Below, in pieces: positions 34,871 to 47,600 of a stretch of 64,000 nt of DNA. Below the pieces are notes generated by a model. That model saw only the letters and a program-made list of their open reading frames with translations, was not told the DNA's origin and searched no databases. The position numbers and the translations under genes are program-made. The stretch's first letter is position 1. Each line of letters begins with the position of its first letter. Origin of the DNA: Todiramphus chloris collaris (taxonomy: Eukaryota; Chordata; Aves; Coraciiformes; Alcedinidae); assembly GCA_025345505.1 (NCBI GenBank), contig JANVCC010000040.1:8083655-8147654 (forward strand), read 5' to 3'.

Positions 34871-37800
34871 GTGAGTGGCGGCACCCCGGGCAGGCGGCAC
34901 CCCCGGACGGGCGCTACCCCCGGACGGGCGCTCAGCACTGGCGCAGCGGGACGAGAGGCTCGCAGGGACACGGGACTCTCCGACCCCGCTCCGGCGCGGG
35001 GAGCCTGGGGCTCGCTCCCTGTGTCAGCGGCTTCTCATCCCCTTCGCGAGAACTTTTCGCCTCTTGCTGGACTTTTCCCTTCTTTATTGCCGTTTGCATT
35101 GCTTGGAGCATAGGGTGAGGCGTGGTAAAGCCCTTCTGATTTAGAAGAGAAAAATGCCCTAGGTGGAATGGCGAGTGGTTTAATGTTTGAGAACATGCGA
35201 CTTTTTCCCTCATTCTATTCCCTGGTGAAGGTAACCCGAGTACTTAAATGCCATTTACCGGTGGATATAATGGACTATAATTTCCTTGTTAGAAATTTAC
35301 GAACATGATCCCTGTTATCTGCTGTCTATCGCAGAGTATCATGTGGTCCAGCAGTGCTGAACTGATTTATGGTCGGTAGAGAAGACTAGAGACTAGTTAC
35401 CTCACTTTAATCCCAAGGTTTTCTGAAATTGTTCAGGAGAGATTTCTGTGCTGAAAGAGTCCTCCTACTTTGAGGACAATTATCCACACTGACGCCCTTC
35501 TCCATAACTAAACCAAACCTCTGGGAGAAATTACGCTTGATCCCAGGGTTATATCTTCCCCTAGACTCTGGTGTTTAGGTTTGGGGCTTTTTACAAACAG
35601 GGGTGGGGACAGATGGAGGGGGGACAGGGAGGGCTCCCATCACTCATGGGAAACTCTTGAAAATCCCACAGTTGGTTTGTTGGATTTCTGTGAACAGTAG
35701 TTCATAAAGTGCAGCAAGATTGAACACGGCTTATGGGGCTGCCACAGGACAATCCCAAGTGATCGATTCTGACATCTGGGGAAGGTTTAACACTGGGATT
35801 TTAGTAATGGCCTGACTGGGGTACAAAACACGGTGCTGCATTAAAATTGTTACAGCCATGAAACCTCAATCGTGCAAAAATGTGTGTGCCTTCCAGCTGT
35901 GAGCAGTGCTGGGGATGCGAGGGGGGATGGAGGCAGTGCTGCAAGGACGGGGAGACAATTCCTTGCACTGCGTGTTGCTGTCGCAGTTACGGTGAGGGCA
36001 TTGCTGGCACCGCCACAGCCTGTGCCTTCTCCTGGAAACTGGGTTGTATTGATGTGCCTTGATAAAAGGGAAATGTTAAAATAATATTTTTGTGAAAGCC
36101 CTGAATACCAGACCAGAGGGGTGCCTCCAAGGCGTAATCACAACATCTAGTTAACCAGGCAGGAATTAGCCTGCCAGTCATGGTAGTGGTTCTGTTCCAA
36201 TTACTCCAGTAAATGTGCTTAGCAATGGGAATGGTTTCTGTGGCACTGCCTAAGATCATATGCAACCTCTTGCTGAGATTTAGTTAAGTGCGGAAAGCTT
36301 GTTTTGTACTGGGAATGCTCAGATGGAGATTGTGCAGGGGAAAATAAAGCAAAAACACATAATTGGGTTTCTAATACAAGAGTGAGCTTGTTGAAACGTT
36401 TAGTGTGACCAGACTTTTGTCAATACTGAAAGCAAATCTTGAAACAAGTTACAGATTGAAGGAATGCACAGTGGTGATTGTGTTATCTATTAATAGTCAG
36501 CTTAAATGAACTTATTCATTTATGTTTAAGTCTCAGAAAGAGAGCCTTGAATTTCTTGAGCAAACTCCTCGACATTATTACATAAGAGCACTCACTCACC
36601 GGGCAACTTCTGTCCTTTCTGTGCCTGAGAGTTTCTGGAGAGCGAGAGAATATTTCCATCATCATGAACATCAACTGAATGCCTGGGGTCAGGGTTTTTT
36701 CTGTTAAATGCTGTGTTGGTCGTCCTTTGAAGTTTACCACAGTATTTCAGAAGTGAAACCAAAACTCCATAGGCATTCTGTGCATCACCCAGCACACTTT
36801 GTTCTCTGTCACTACCCAAGAAGCATTACTCCATAGACCAATCCAGGGCCTTGCTGGTATAATTTATGGCAGAGCTGCGTATAAAGAGCAGCAAATGAAA
36901 CACCAACACGCTAGCTCTGTTCCTTTTAGTGCTGTTTAAATGTTTGTCAGTAAAAGAGGGTAGGAAATAATAAAGGAAGGGTGAGTGCGTAATTAAGGCA
37001 ATGAAAGCCAGTTTGGACAAATAGGGTTTAGTTTCTGGCCCTGTGATGGGCATTCGTTTAACTTTGGAGAAACTGCTGATTTTAATATGGCAGGATCTTG
37101 TCCTTCCCTTGGCTAGTCTTTCAGCAGGATGTGCTGCAGGGTCCTGTTTTGATGCCCTCTGAAACATTTCCAACAGTATGGTCTGGACATGGCATTATCT
37201 CCACTTGCTCTACCTCAAAAGCCCCAGCTTGAAGCGTGTAGTTTTTATCCTGGAGGGAAGATGTGAACGGGAGGATTACAGAAGCATCCAGTTGTTGTAA
37301 ACAAAGTCTGAACACCCTGAAGTCAGGAAGCACTTTGAATTTCCAGTCTTTGAAATGTGAGGATTCCAGTTATCAGATTATTGTTTCTCTCCTGTTAAAT
37401 ACTTCAGGTGAGACAGGGCATTCCTGAAGGGCTGAGAGCACAATGCTCTGGGTGAAGATGAGATGTTCCCACCCTTGCTGGGCTGTCCCAGTCATGAAGT
37501 GCTTGTGCCTGAGCTAATACAACTTACCTGTCATCAGGGCTTATTAACTTGTGCTTGGCAGTGTCCTAAATTCAGGCACGAACATTTTGGTTGGCTTAAG
37601 AGAGCAGGAAGAGTGCGCTCACATCTGCCTGCAATATGCCACGTAGGCATTGCTTTAGTTTTGTGAATATTTTTCTTTTCCTTTTTCTTTTTTTTTTTTT
37701 TTCACATGTTCTAGTTGTCCCACTGATGAGTTTTTCACCTTGGAGATGGTAACACTGGGCTTTGGGTAGACCTGGGAGTGAGTGAGCACCCCAGTCTCAC

Positions 37801-38479
37801 TGGCAGTGCCTACCTGACTGTCCTTCACCTCCTCAACCCTCCCGCAAAGAAACCAGTAATACTCCACACAGCATGAATTTTAAGTACAAAATCAGCTGAA
37901 TCGGGTCACATCTGTTGTACAAATACCACCCTGCTGTGTAACCTCCAGGGTGTTTGGAAGCAGCTTTGCTGTTGGTTGCAGTGGGGATTTCCCCAGGGTG
38001 TTTGCCTTGCTGCCAGGGCCGTGGTGGAGCAGAGGGGCTCACTCTCCCCAGCACTGTCCCTGCCACCAAACACACCAAGACAATGCTAACAACTGAACAC
38101 AGGACTTTTAACAGCTCTCAGGATGCGTCCAGCCCACAGTGGCTCAAGGGACTCTGGGGATGTGCAGGAGTCTCAGCCTGCCTCACACAAGGGTTGCAGA
38201 CTGGCCGCTTGCTAAGAAACATTTAATATTTTGTGTGTTACTGCAGCATTGGGGTGTTATCCAAAGAGGCTCCATGCCAACAGGATGAAACTATTACCTC
38301 TCACTGGAAGGAAGCGTGCTGGACGGTTTGGCTGTTGGCATGAATGTGCAGCCTGCGTTTAGATATAATGTATTCTCTAAACGGCTATTTTTATTCCTCC
38401 TCCAAACAGAAACTGGGTGAAGGACTAGCAAAGCTGCGGACTGTGAGAGAGGCGCCGTCAGACTGCATGTGCCCCCCAG
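34580..38479 (+). CDS. COL23A1: COL23A1, collagen alpha-1(XXIII) chain, exons 1-2 (partial)
   Basis: Collagen XXIII is a type II membrane collagen with a cytoplasmic N-terminus, one membrane segment and a shed collagenous ectodomain. Coding segments are 34580-34870 and 38410-38479. Exon 1 gives residues 1-97: a Gly/Ala/Ser-rich tail (1-40), the membrane helix SALCLLLSLTAVAVCLLLGA (41-60) and a stalk with heptad-like KTAELQGRLAALEE. Exon 2 gives residues 98-120 plus one base of a Gly codon. SALCLLL, LQGR-AALEE and REAPS-C-CPPG match human COL23A1 as I remember it. The first ATG gives a tail close in length to human (40 versus about 36 residues); an in-frame ATG at 34652 has a better -3 base (G). 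The rest of the gene lies beyond the window. CLK4 is the same-strand upstream neighbour. Confidence 0.92.
34871..38409 (+). other. COL23A1: COL23A1 intron 1
   Basis: A 3.5-kb intron running from GTGAGT to CTCCAAACAG. The first part is GC-rich and includes two tandem 17-bp copies of ACCCCCGGACGGGCGCT at 34899-34932. A T-rich tract lies near 37675-37702. Short cysteine-rich frames near 35880-36062 look like chance. Confidence 0.85.
34899..34932 (+). repeat. 17-bp tandem duplication
   Basis: Two perfect adjacent copies of ACCCCCGGACGGGCGCT lie just inside COL23A1 intron 1, in the CpG island. Confidence 0.92.
38410..38479 (+). CDS. COL23A1: COL23A1 exon 2 (RXXR site and CxC motif)
   Basis: This 70-nt exon encodes KLGEGLAKLRTVREAPSDCM then CPP, plus the first base of Gly121. 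Human reads KLDGLAKIRTAREAPSECVC at this place, from memory. RTVR at 107-110 keeps an R-x-x-R pattern suited to furin-type cleavage, known to shed collagen XXIII. Cys116 and Cys118 precede the first Gly-X-Y repeat. The donor is GTAGGT. Confidence 0.93.
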
Positions 38480-40927
38480 GTAGGTGCACACGGACCAGCA
38501 CGGCCAGCACCGGACCGCTGGGGAGCCTCCTGCTCACCGGACCAACACTGCTCTGCTCCTCCTCTCCTGTTTTGTATATTCCTCAGTATCAAGGAAAATA
38601 CGTTAAGAAGCATTTTTTTTCCAAGCTGAAGCACTTTGTTGTGCTTGGGAGTGTTGACTTCTCCCATTGCCTTGCTTTGGCCTGTTTACAGATACAGGAG
38701 TTTGAGGTTTGGACAAAAGTGTCGTTTGGCTATAAGAATAAAAGAGCAAATAGCTCTACTCGGTTGTGAGCCCTGGGTGCTAGGCCAAAACAATTTAGAA
38801 GTAGTAACAAAATCACTGGGGCTTAATGCAAGTGTGATAATTAAAAGCTGCAGCCTCTCTGCCTGTTCGGAGGGTAGTGACTTCTGCTGCCTTACTGTAT
38901 GAAAGCTGTCCCTGATTTTAAATTTCCTCCCAGGGTTTAATGAACTTCTTAAACTGTCAAAATTTCCTGTTCTACTGTGGAAGTGCATGCTCCTAGGAAA
39001 CAATAAACAGCTCAGATTAGTTTGTAAAGGAATCTCATTTATAGAAATGCTCCAAGTGATCTGCTGTCATAACGAATGCCATGAATGACTTTGGGCTGGG
39101 ACACTTCAAGCCTTTTCTTTTTTTCACAGAAGTAGTGAAAGATGGGTGAAAGATGTGTAGTGCTTTGATGGGGGAGAGTGCATAGGCTTGTTACAAAGCC
39201 ATGCAAGCACCAGATTGGTTTTTTCTTTAGAAGTGGAATTGAGCTAACCTTAAATGCTACATAAAGATGCATAATAGGCAAATAAGCAGTCTCAGTTTTT
39301 CCTGCCATCCTGGATATTAATCCTACCAGAACTCACAGCATTAGTCTGTGTGCACAGGACAAAAAAGATGGACTTTTTCTCCATAAGATTATGTGTAATA
39401 ACCTCAGAAATATTTCAGTAATGATGCTCTTAACTGTGCTGCTGCAGCTGTACTCACTGGTTTTCTAGTGGCAGGCTCCTGTCTGTGTCCTGGATGTTGT
39501 GCTGCTCTGTAACCAAAACCTGGCAGCTGAGGCACAAGTCATGCTTATTTTCAGCTCTTTGGACACCAATGGTCAAATAAGTTTTCTCCCTTCTGATGTG
39601 CAGATCCAACCAAGTCTGTCATCCTCACAGGGCTCAGGGGACAGCTTCTTGCTTTGGTCTGTGCCACCAGGACACTGCTGGTGTGCTTAAGTGGTCAAGA
39701 GGCTTTTCCTTTTTTCTGCAGAAAGCAATTTGTGTTGAAGAGGCTCCTTTGTGGCCAGGAAAGTCCCAATTCAGTTCTGGGTCACTGGGTTTGCTGATTT
39801 CTGTGTTTTCAGAGATGGAGGGAAGAGAAGAGGGGGAAGGTTTTCCCACGTGCTGATGAAATACTCATTATAGTCATTAGGAACAAATGTCAAAGTAATT
39901 TGTAAGCCAAAGGAAGGAGAAGTGATTTCCTAGTGGGTAGGAAATGTAGCATCGGTGGCTGCTCCTGGCTACCACTGTTGGGGAGTGAGGGCTGTACTGA
40001 GGTGAGGAAGTGCTGCCGAGCTCTCAAGAAGCCTTTCAGCTATTTTTGAGCTAGTCACAGGAATTTTTACATGTGTTGTTTGTTGTTGTTTTTTTGTTTG
40101 TTTTGTTTTTTATTTCCTTCTGCCGAAGAAGGCTGAATTGCATTTTAGTGTGTAGTTAAACAGTTTGATCTGGAAACATCCTGGGAGCTTGTGGTCCTCA
40201 CTGGCACTTGCTGCGGGGCTATGCCAGGCTGTAAACTAACAGCTGAGCTTCAGTTTGCCTCTGTGCACTAAAAAAGCAGTCCCTGGGGGAAAAGAAAATC
40301 TGCACCCTGGAGAGGATGGGGAGATGGGGGGGATCCTACCATGCCTGCCCATCGGCAGGAAGAGGTGGGGGGAGCATGGGTTGCATCAGCAATCCTGGCT
40401 TCAGCCCTGCTCCTGCTTCCCAGGACAGTTGGAAGTTGGTGGGTATCCTAAGTGCCTGGGCTGGTGGGACTTTCTTCCTTCAGAAACTCAGTTAGGATTA
40501 AGAGGATTTATTTCTTATCGCTGGATTTAAAACAAGACCACCAAAGAGCTGTTGATGGTGGTGCTACCTCCATCATCATGCTGGTGTGGTCCCTCCCTTG
40601 GTGCCTTTTTGAGAAGAGGGGGACATGCTGCCCCACAGACCCGCAGGCAGTGGCAGGAGTAAACTTCGAGCTCAGAGCTTGCCCTGTGAGCTGGGCTTGT
40701 TTTAAACAACACCTGTTTTTCCTTGAAGTGAATCAGTTTGGGGGTTGTTTGGAGTTGGAGGGGGTGGGGGTTGTTTTTTGGCAACTGTTTTGATAAAATT
40801 GGCTTGCTACACGTTAAGATCAGTTTGGGACAAGATGACTATGATCTACTTAAAAGTTAAATAAGACTCAAGCTATTTTGATTACAGCAAAGCCCTAAAT
40901 CAGTCTTTGTAAAACACAAATACCTCC

Positions 40928-40982
40928 CCCGCCCCTTAAAAAAAAAAGCAAAACAACAAAAACCAAACCAACAAACCCAAAA
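40928..40982 (+). repeat. A/C-rich low-complexity tract
   Basis: A run of A's followed by irregular CAAA and CCAAA words. It is simple sequence without a fixed period, similar to tracts near 43568 and 59068. Confidence 0.75.
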
Positions 40983-41123
40983 TTGACCCATTCTGTGCCT
41001 TGTGCTCTGCAGTAAGTCACCTATTTGGGGCTCAACGGGGTTGTTATAAAGCAGCTTGACTGCTAAAATAGGACCCTTGGAGCTTGTGGGGGCAGGCAGG
41101 GCTGCCGGGAGCTGGCGGTGGGG

Positions 41124-41157
41124 CTGGTGGCCAGCAGAGGCTGGTGGCCAGCAGAGG
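41124..41157 (+). repeat. 17-bp tandem duplication carrying a CTCF-like core
   Basis: Two perfect adjacent copies of CTGGTGGCCAGCAGAGG. The second copy runs on into GGGGCCC, so CCAGCAGAGGGG matches the first 12 positions of the CTCF core pattern at 11 of 12. The duplication may create paired weak sites in COL23A1 intron 2. Confidence 0.75.
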
Positions 41158-43567
41158 GGGCCCGGCCGTTTCGCCAGGGCCAGGGAAACATCGCAGTCTT
41201 CATGGAAAATAACAGTATCTTCTCAAAGCTTTACGAAGTGACTGCACTGGCTCTGGTGCTGGGGATGCTGCAAAAAGGTGTCTCCATGGTTGCTGTCAAC
41301 ATCTGTGTGCTGCTTTGAGTGGAGTCGTTGTGCTTTATTCATTCAGCCACAGCGATGAGGGGATGATGACAATAACTGCGTGTCACTTTGGCTCCTTTGT
41401 GATTTGGACATTTCTGTGGCTAAGGGAGAGGAAAGAATACTTGGGGGTTTGGAGCCTGGCCACATCCAGGTCGAGCTCCAAAATGCCGTGACAGGGTGTG
41501 TTAATGACCCCACTCCCGTGAGGAACATGGGCTTTCTGCCCCCCTGGCTATTTGGGACAGGGATGCAGCAGTTGTGTTCTGCTGTTGGGCAGGCCTAGGA
41601 CAGGCTGTCCCCATATGTTGGCTCACTGTGAAACAGCAGCTCAATATTTTTATTATTGTCATTCCCTATGCCAGGCCTGTACTATTTTGCAGAGAGGCCC
41701 CTCGTCCCCTGTGTTCAGCCTGTTTCTCTGGTGGGATCCTCACACAGCCTTTGCTGCAAGATAAAACCCAGCAGGTGCGGGAGCACTTATTTATATGGCA
41801 TTTAGGGCAGCCTTCAGTTGATGAGCACGTGGAGGTGGCTTGAAAGCAAGATGAAAACTTCATGCTTGCAAAACCATTGTTTTTCAGTGGTGTGGCTTCT
41901 GGCTGCCTTTTTGTTTTTTGTTTTTATTAGGAGTCGTTTTTTATTTTTCCTCCTTGTATTTTTAAGCACAGCCTTTTGAAATCTGAGGTGCAAAGGCTCT
42001 TGTTAAATATAGTACTTTCCATGACAAAAGTCTTCAGGGTCTGTGAGAAGGTCTTTCAAGACCTTGAGTTGCTGGATGCACCATGCTAGAGCCTGAGAAC
42101 AAACTTTTCCTCTTAAACCCACTCAAAAAAATAAAATAAAAAAAAGCTTGAAACAAGCCCCAGTCCACAGAAAATGCCCTGCTCAGTCGCTGCTCTGTGC
42201 TGTGTTGCAGACTGAGGGTGTGAAAATCTCCTGCTTTTTCGTCTGCTCTGGTGCTGCGTATTTCCACTGCCCTCGCGCTGCGTAATTCCACGTACATGTT
42301 GTGTTTCCACGTGTCCTTTAATTTAACAGTACCTCTTCAGGCTTTGCACTTCAGAGCCTTGACTCCAAATTTCCTGTCTGCTGGGTGATGCATATCCCTG
42401 TCTTCATCTTGAGTTCATGCTGAGACAGTGTCATATGCTTTTGAACGTATGTATATATTACAAAAGAGTGTTAAATGTTCCATGTAGTAATCTGATGTTC
42501 CAGTTAATATGTGACAAGTATTTCCCAATAATGGCTTGGCAGCAGGAGGAGTGAGTGGTACTCCAGGCTGCAGGATGGCGGATTGCTCCATTTCTCAGCA
42601 ATTCAAACCATGTGTACTTGGGGGAAGCCGATCATTTCAAATCCTCCCTACCTCTGCAAAGTCAGTAACTCTAGAGGTTCTCTTGCTGCACTTATTATTA
42701 ATATTTTATTATTTTAAAAATTATTTTAATTTTTGCCCTAACTTTATACACAGGGTTCAGCTTTCTTCAGCTTGCAGTGGAAGTTTAGTGCAGTACTTTT
42801 TGCAGTTCCCAGTGACTTGAAATATCTGTGTAATATTTACTGGTGTAAGTGTTGTCTTCAAGTGTCACTCGCTATCTGCCTTCTCCCGGCTTGTCTCCCC
42901 AGGTAATTAGCACAACAGAATTTCCCTAATTGCTAGAGATCAAGGAGGAGAGGGCTCTGCTTGCTTTGTAGTCCTGACAAACAGCAGATGTTCTCCAGCA
43001 GGCCAAATGGGATGCTTTGAGCTCTGCTAATGCCAGCTCTTTGTTTCACACTCTTGTGTGATAGCAGCTCTCTATTATTGCACCCTTATTCCATCCTCAG
43101 CATCTGGGTCTGTGGTGCTGCATTTGAGTCAAGAGTCCTTGAGGATAGTTAAATAGATATGGAAACCTATCAAATGAAAGCAAGTATTTCTTTTTCAAAT
43201 CAGTGGTGGTTTTTGCTTTTCTGAGTTTCTTCACATGTAGTGAGCTTAAACATCTGAAATATTCCTTGCTGTCTTCTCAAGAGATGATTTTTTGCCTACT
43301 AAAACCATTAAAGCTCAATATTTTTCTGTAATTTCTATGATTTAGAATGACACAAATAGTTTTACAACATCTTCAAGTTTTAAACTGTTTCCTAAATCCT
43401 CTTTGCCTCGATTTCCTATGCCCTGCCAGTCACTCTGCTCCAGCAGGGTTTTCTTTCTCAATCTGACTTTGCCAACCGAAGCCTAGGACATTATAATTAC
43501 AGTATTAGTATAAGCAGGATTTTTTTGCACTAAACTTATAAACACAATCAGAATTCTCCCCTGTACA

Positions 43568-43628
43568 GGAAAAAACCAAGCAAACAAAAAAAAACCCCCA
43601 CAAAACCCCAAAACAAACAAAAAAACCC
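43568..43628 (+). repeat. A/C-rich low-complexity tract
   Basis: Alternating A runs and C runs without a fixed period, in COL23A1 intron 2. Confidence 0.75.
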
Positions 43629-44640
43629 CGATGCCAGGATTTAAAAAAATGGGGCAGAACCCAAGTGTTAAACCATCTAAATAATAAAGAACAACTGTCT
43701 GGGAAGGACTTGACAAATGGTGCCATTTAAATGCAGGCACTTTCTTTCTGTTTAACGCGGTTTTGAATCTTACCCCTTCAAAAATATGATCCAATTGCGG
43801 ATCTTAGCAGCTTTTGGAAAACTTCTCTTTGAGCATAGAAATTACTGCTGGCTACCTTCCATCAGCTCCTTCCTGGCGACCATTTCCCAGTCCCTTTTGG
43901 ATATTTGTGGAAGGCCCCGAGGACATCTGGAGCTCTGTCTGCACACCACATGTGCAGGAGCTGACAGCCGCCTTCTCCCAGGAGCTACCTGGGATGGACA
44001 TGAACACCCTTCATCTTCTTACTAGAAGGTCCCAGGAAGCAGCTGCCACAGAGTGGTGGGCCCTCATCCCATCCTTGGGAACCTTGAAACTCTGCCTAGG
44101 GAGTTCTTTCATGGCATCAGGACTCTCTGATGGAAATCTATAGGTCAGTGTTGTTTTCTTGAGCGGTTGCAGTAGATGGAAATACATGGAGGAGGGGGAG
44201 TCTTGCTTGGTTTGGCTTGTCCTCCCAGCCGTATGACTCGTGCGTGTGTTGTGGGCTGCAGAAAGCCGGGTGTCCGGGGGGAAGGAGCCCCAGGTCCCTC
44301 TTGAAAGTAGAGAAATGATTTTCTCCTGGCCCTGTGGGTTGCTGTGTGTCCAGAGGGGGTTGGAGGCACTGCAGCAGCAGCCAGGTATGTCCTGGAAGCA
44401 GCAGGGGGACTTCTGCCCGTGCTGGCTTGCTTTTCTCTGTTGCAGAGACACTGCTGAGGAGCTGGGGGTGGTGGAGGGAGTGGCAGGCAACAGCCAGGTG
44501 TGCAGAAAAGGTGGGGTTTGAGTCTGGGAATTGGGGGACTGCTCTCAAACCAAGCCCCCCATCATGATGGTGCCCAAGGGAAGGCACATCCTCTGCTCAA
44601 CACCCATCCAAACAATACCCTACCAGATCAGCTTCTGTGA

Positions 44641-44672
44641 CATTTAATGTCCTACTGAGGTGACATTAAATG
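44641..44672. repeat. 11-bp perfect inverted repeat
   Basis: CATTTAATGTC at 44641-44651 and GACATTAAATG at 44662-44672 are exact reverse complements separated by 10 nt. They could form a hairpin in RNA or a dyad for a homodimeric factor. Confidence 0.85.
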
Positions 44673-47600
44673 CTGGATGTGGCCAGGGGTTTCTAAGGCA
44701 GGAAATTGCATGGTACCAGGGTTCTTCCAGCGCTGGCAGCGTCTCTGATGTAGAGTCAGAGGTGTGAGCTAAAAGGCAGGCTGGGCTCAAAACCACTGGC
44801 ACAGGGAAATGGTCCGGAGCCATCTCCCAGCACGACTGTGGCAGTATTTATCCTGGTGGCCTTTGGGGCAGCTCCAGCATTTGAACACAGATGCCCAGAG
44901 CAGTACACCAGCAACCAGCCCTTTCCCAGCAGCACGCATCTTTAGACCGCTTCAGCAAAAATTAATTAAAACTGGTGACATCAATGGGGGAAAGCTTTGA
45001 AAATTTATTTTTTCTAAGTCTGCCAAAGTTATTTTGAGTGTAATGAAAAACTACAAAAATAAACCTGATGACCATATCCCTTGCAAGAGGCTCTGTGTAA
45101 TTTTATCTTTGTCTCAACATATGAAGTCATTTATCTAGGCACAGATATTTTTGCTGCCAGCCCCTTCAGCGCTGCCTTTCCAGAGAGGACGCTCTGAAGC
45201 AAGTTGGTTCAGTGGCATCTCACCTGGGGGTATCCTATCAGCTTCCAGTTGTTTTCCTCCTCTTTCTTGCTCAAATGATGGATTAATGTCACCCACGTGA
45301 GCAGTCACTTGGCTTTGCAGAACTGATTACTGAAAATAGACTGTGCTTGCTGTGGTACCCACTGTATCTCTGTGCTGTCTCATTGAGCTGGTAGTGCTGT
45401 CATCTCCTGCCCTTCCTCAATGTAACAGGATGGGAATGTGTTTCAAATCCAACATGCTTTAAGTTGATCTTATCATTCATGGAGTGCTGATAAGAGCAGG
45501 TTTTAGCACAGAAATGATTTTTGGGTAGTCAGCTACTGATGATGTATTCCTGTTGCCACCAAGAAGCTCCAGGCTGACGTTTCATGTCTTGCAGTACACA
45601 AATACACGTTGGATGTCTGCAGACAGCATTGCTGCAGTGGTGTCCCTTGGCCCTGGGGTGCTGGGTGGGCTGGTAGAGTTGCAGTGGCTGTACCTGGCTG
45701 GGGTTGGTGCTGGATGTGCAGGAACTGACATCACCACATGCGTGCACAAGGTGCACCAGTCTTTGAGTGACACGTCCTCATAGTGACACACTGCAAGGAC
45801 AAGTAGCATGAGGAGACAGATTCAGTTGCTGATCTTTTTTTAATTGCAACTGTCCTGCCATGATAAACCAGACAATAAAAAGGCTGGATTTCTTTCTGCT
45901 TTTCTAAATTGGACCCCAGAGAGAACAATTCTCGTCATTTCCCAGCTACGATAAACCCACCGCTTGTACACAGTATCCAGCCCTGGGGGGAGGTGATCAC
46001 CTCTGCAGGCTGTGGCTTTCCACACCAAGCACCACTATGGTGAGTGCAAGCCTCACAGGTCGCACTCACATGGTTTAGTGACCTAATTAAACCTCCACCT
46101 GTTCTTCATTTGTCACCATCAATCTTTGTTTTATCATGCAGAAGAAGAAACGTTGGTGCCAACGTACGCCTGGACACTGGTATTTGGCAGCCTGTGCAAA
46201 TACAATGTGCTTCTTGGGTTTCAGCTCTGTGGCAGATGGATCGAGCTCACAGCCTTTTGTACGAGCGAGGCAAATTGCTGCTGGAGATGCAGGGGATGGC
46301 AGGTCCTGAATGTCCCCCTGCCCACCCGGCATATGCTCATTTGCTTTTTTTAATGTGACCTAGTGGGGCAAGAAGGAGAAAAATCCGCATGTGTGGGATG
46401 AGTTAAGTGTAACCAGGGGCCTCGTGGAAGGGGCTCCAGAGAGCCTGTCGCTGGCTTTAATGCTGATTTGATACCAGAAGTCCACCTTTTTCTACAGATT
46501 GGCGTAGGGGAGGTATTCGTGAAAGACCTTGCACTCATCTTGGTTGGGGGAGGGAGTTGGGGCTGCATTGTTAGCAATTGAAGCTGTTCATGTTTCTGGC
46601 ACACATTTAAATTTGGCCTATTTATGTCATTGTTTATTGAAGACATTAAGAGAACTTGGCTTCTGCTGAGCAGTGGCTGCCCTTTATAGTTTGTTTTTTC
46701 AAATTGATTGCAATCATGACAAAACTCGAAGGCCAAGAAAAGCCATTCTTTACCTGTGGATGGCTGCATAATACAAATTACTTTTAAAACCCCTGAGTGA
46801 CCCCATGGCAAGAGCCACTGACCCCAATGGCATGGGACTTTGTTTGTCAGAAGGTTCCCTTTGGTGTAAGTTGTCTGAGACCACTTATATCAGGACAACT
46901 CCAGTGCTGGATTTGTCTCCAGCCCATGTGTGATGTTTCCTATGCACTTTCAAGAAATCCTACATTTCGGCGTTTGCTTCTGGCTCCTCACAGCACAACC
47001 GTGGCCGTTGGCTGTACAAGCAGCATAGGGAGGCCAGAGGCCTCTGGCTGGACCTCATGAGCTCTGTGCAGCACATAAAAGTTGTACCCCTTGTGCCCTA
47101 GGCTCTTGAGTGGCTTCCCAGCAAGTATGACATGGAGAGGGAAGTATTTACAAAGAAAAATTAAATAGGTTTCATGGAGCTCCCAACCATCTGTATTCTT
47201 GTGGTCAGACTTCTAAAAAAAAAAATACTAGTAGAGATGAGGTCTATCAGTACAGGACATCTGGAAATGCTTCTTTCTGGGTAGAATTTGTCTGGGTTTT
47301 CTCCCTGTTTTCTGATGTCTCTGAGCAGTGCCCATTCATGCTACTCTAGTGCAGCATGCTTGGTGCAGGAGGATCGATCAGGTTTGTGCCGCTTCACAGC
47401 TAAGAGAGCTTGAAAAGCTTGGATGAGATGTTGAACAGATTTTTCTTTTACATTTTTTTTTTTCTTCCAGTAGATCTGTCTGGAAGATGAGAACAGTTGG
47501 TATTGATATGATCTGCTTCATATTTTGGGTAGCTTTGGCAGCAACTACTACCAAATAATGATGCTTCTGGGTCCCTATTGTGCAAACATTTAAATATGTT

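Larger units (their letters stand above)
34060..35000 (+). promoter_or_regulatory. COL23A1: CpG-island promoter of COL23A1
   Basis: A very GC- and CpG-rich stretch spans the start codon at 34580. It contains a CTCF-like motif, three GGGATAGA repeats at 34316-34339, a G9 run near 34405 and several GC-rich boxes. The transcription start is unknown; TTTAAGA near 34494 is a weak TATA-like candidate about 85 bp before the ATG. Confidence 0.75.

Noticed and set aside
34088-34900. 270-codon minus-strand frame and other long frames in the COL23A1 CpG island
   Set aside because: Stop codons are rare in very GC-rich DNA. The frame is antisense to the recognisable COL23A1 exon 1 and has no family similarity that I can see.
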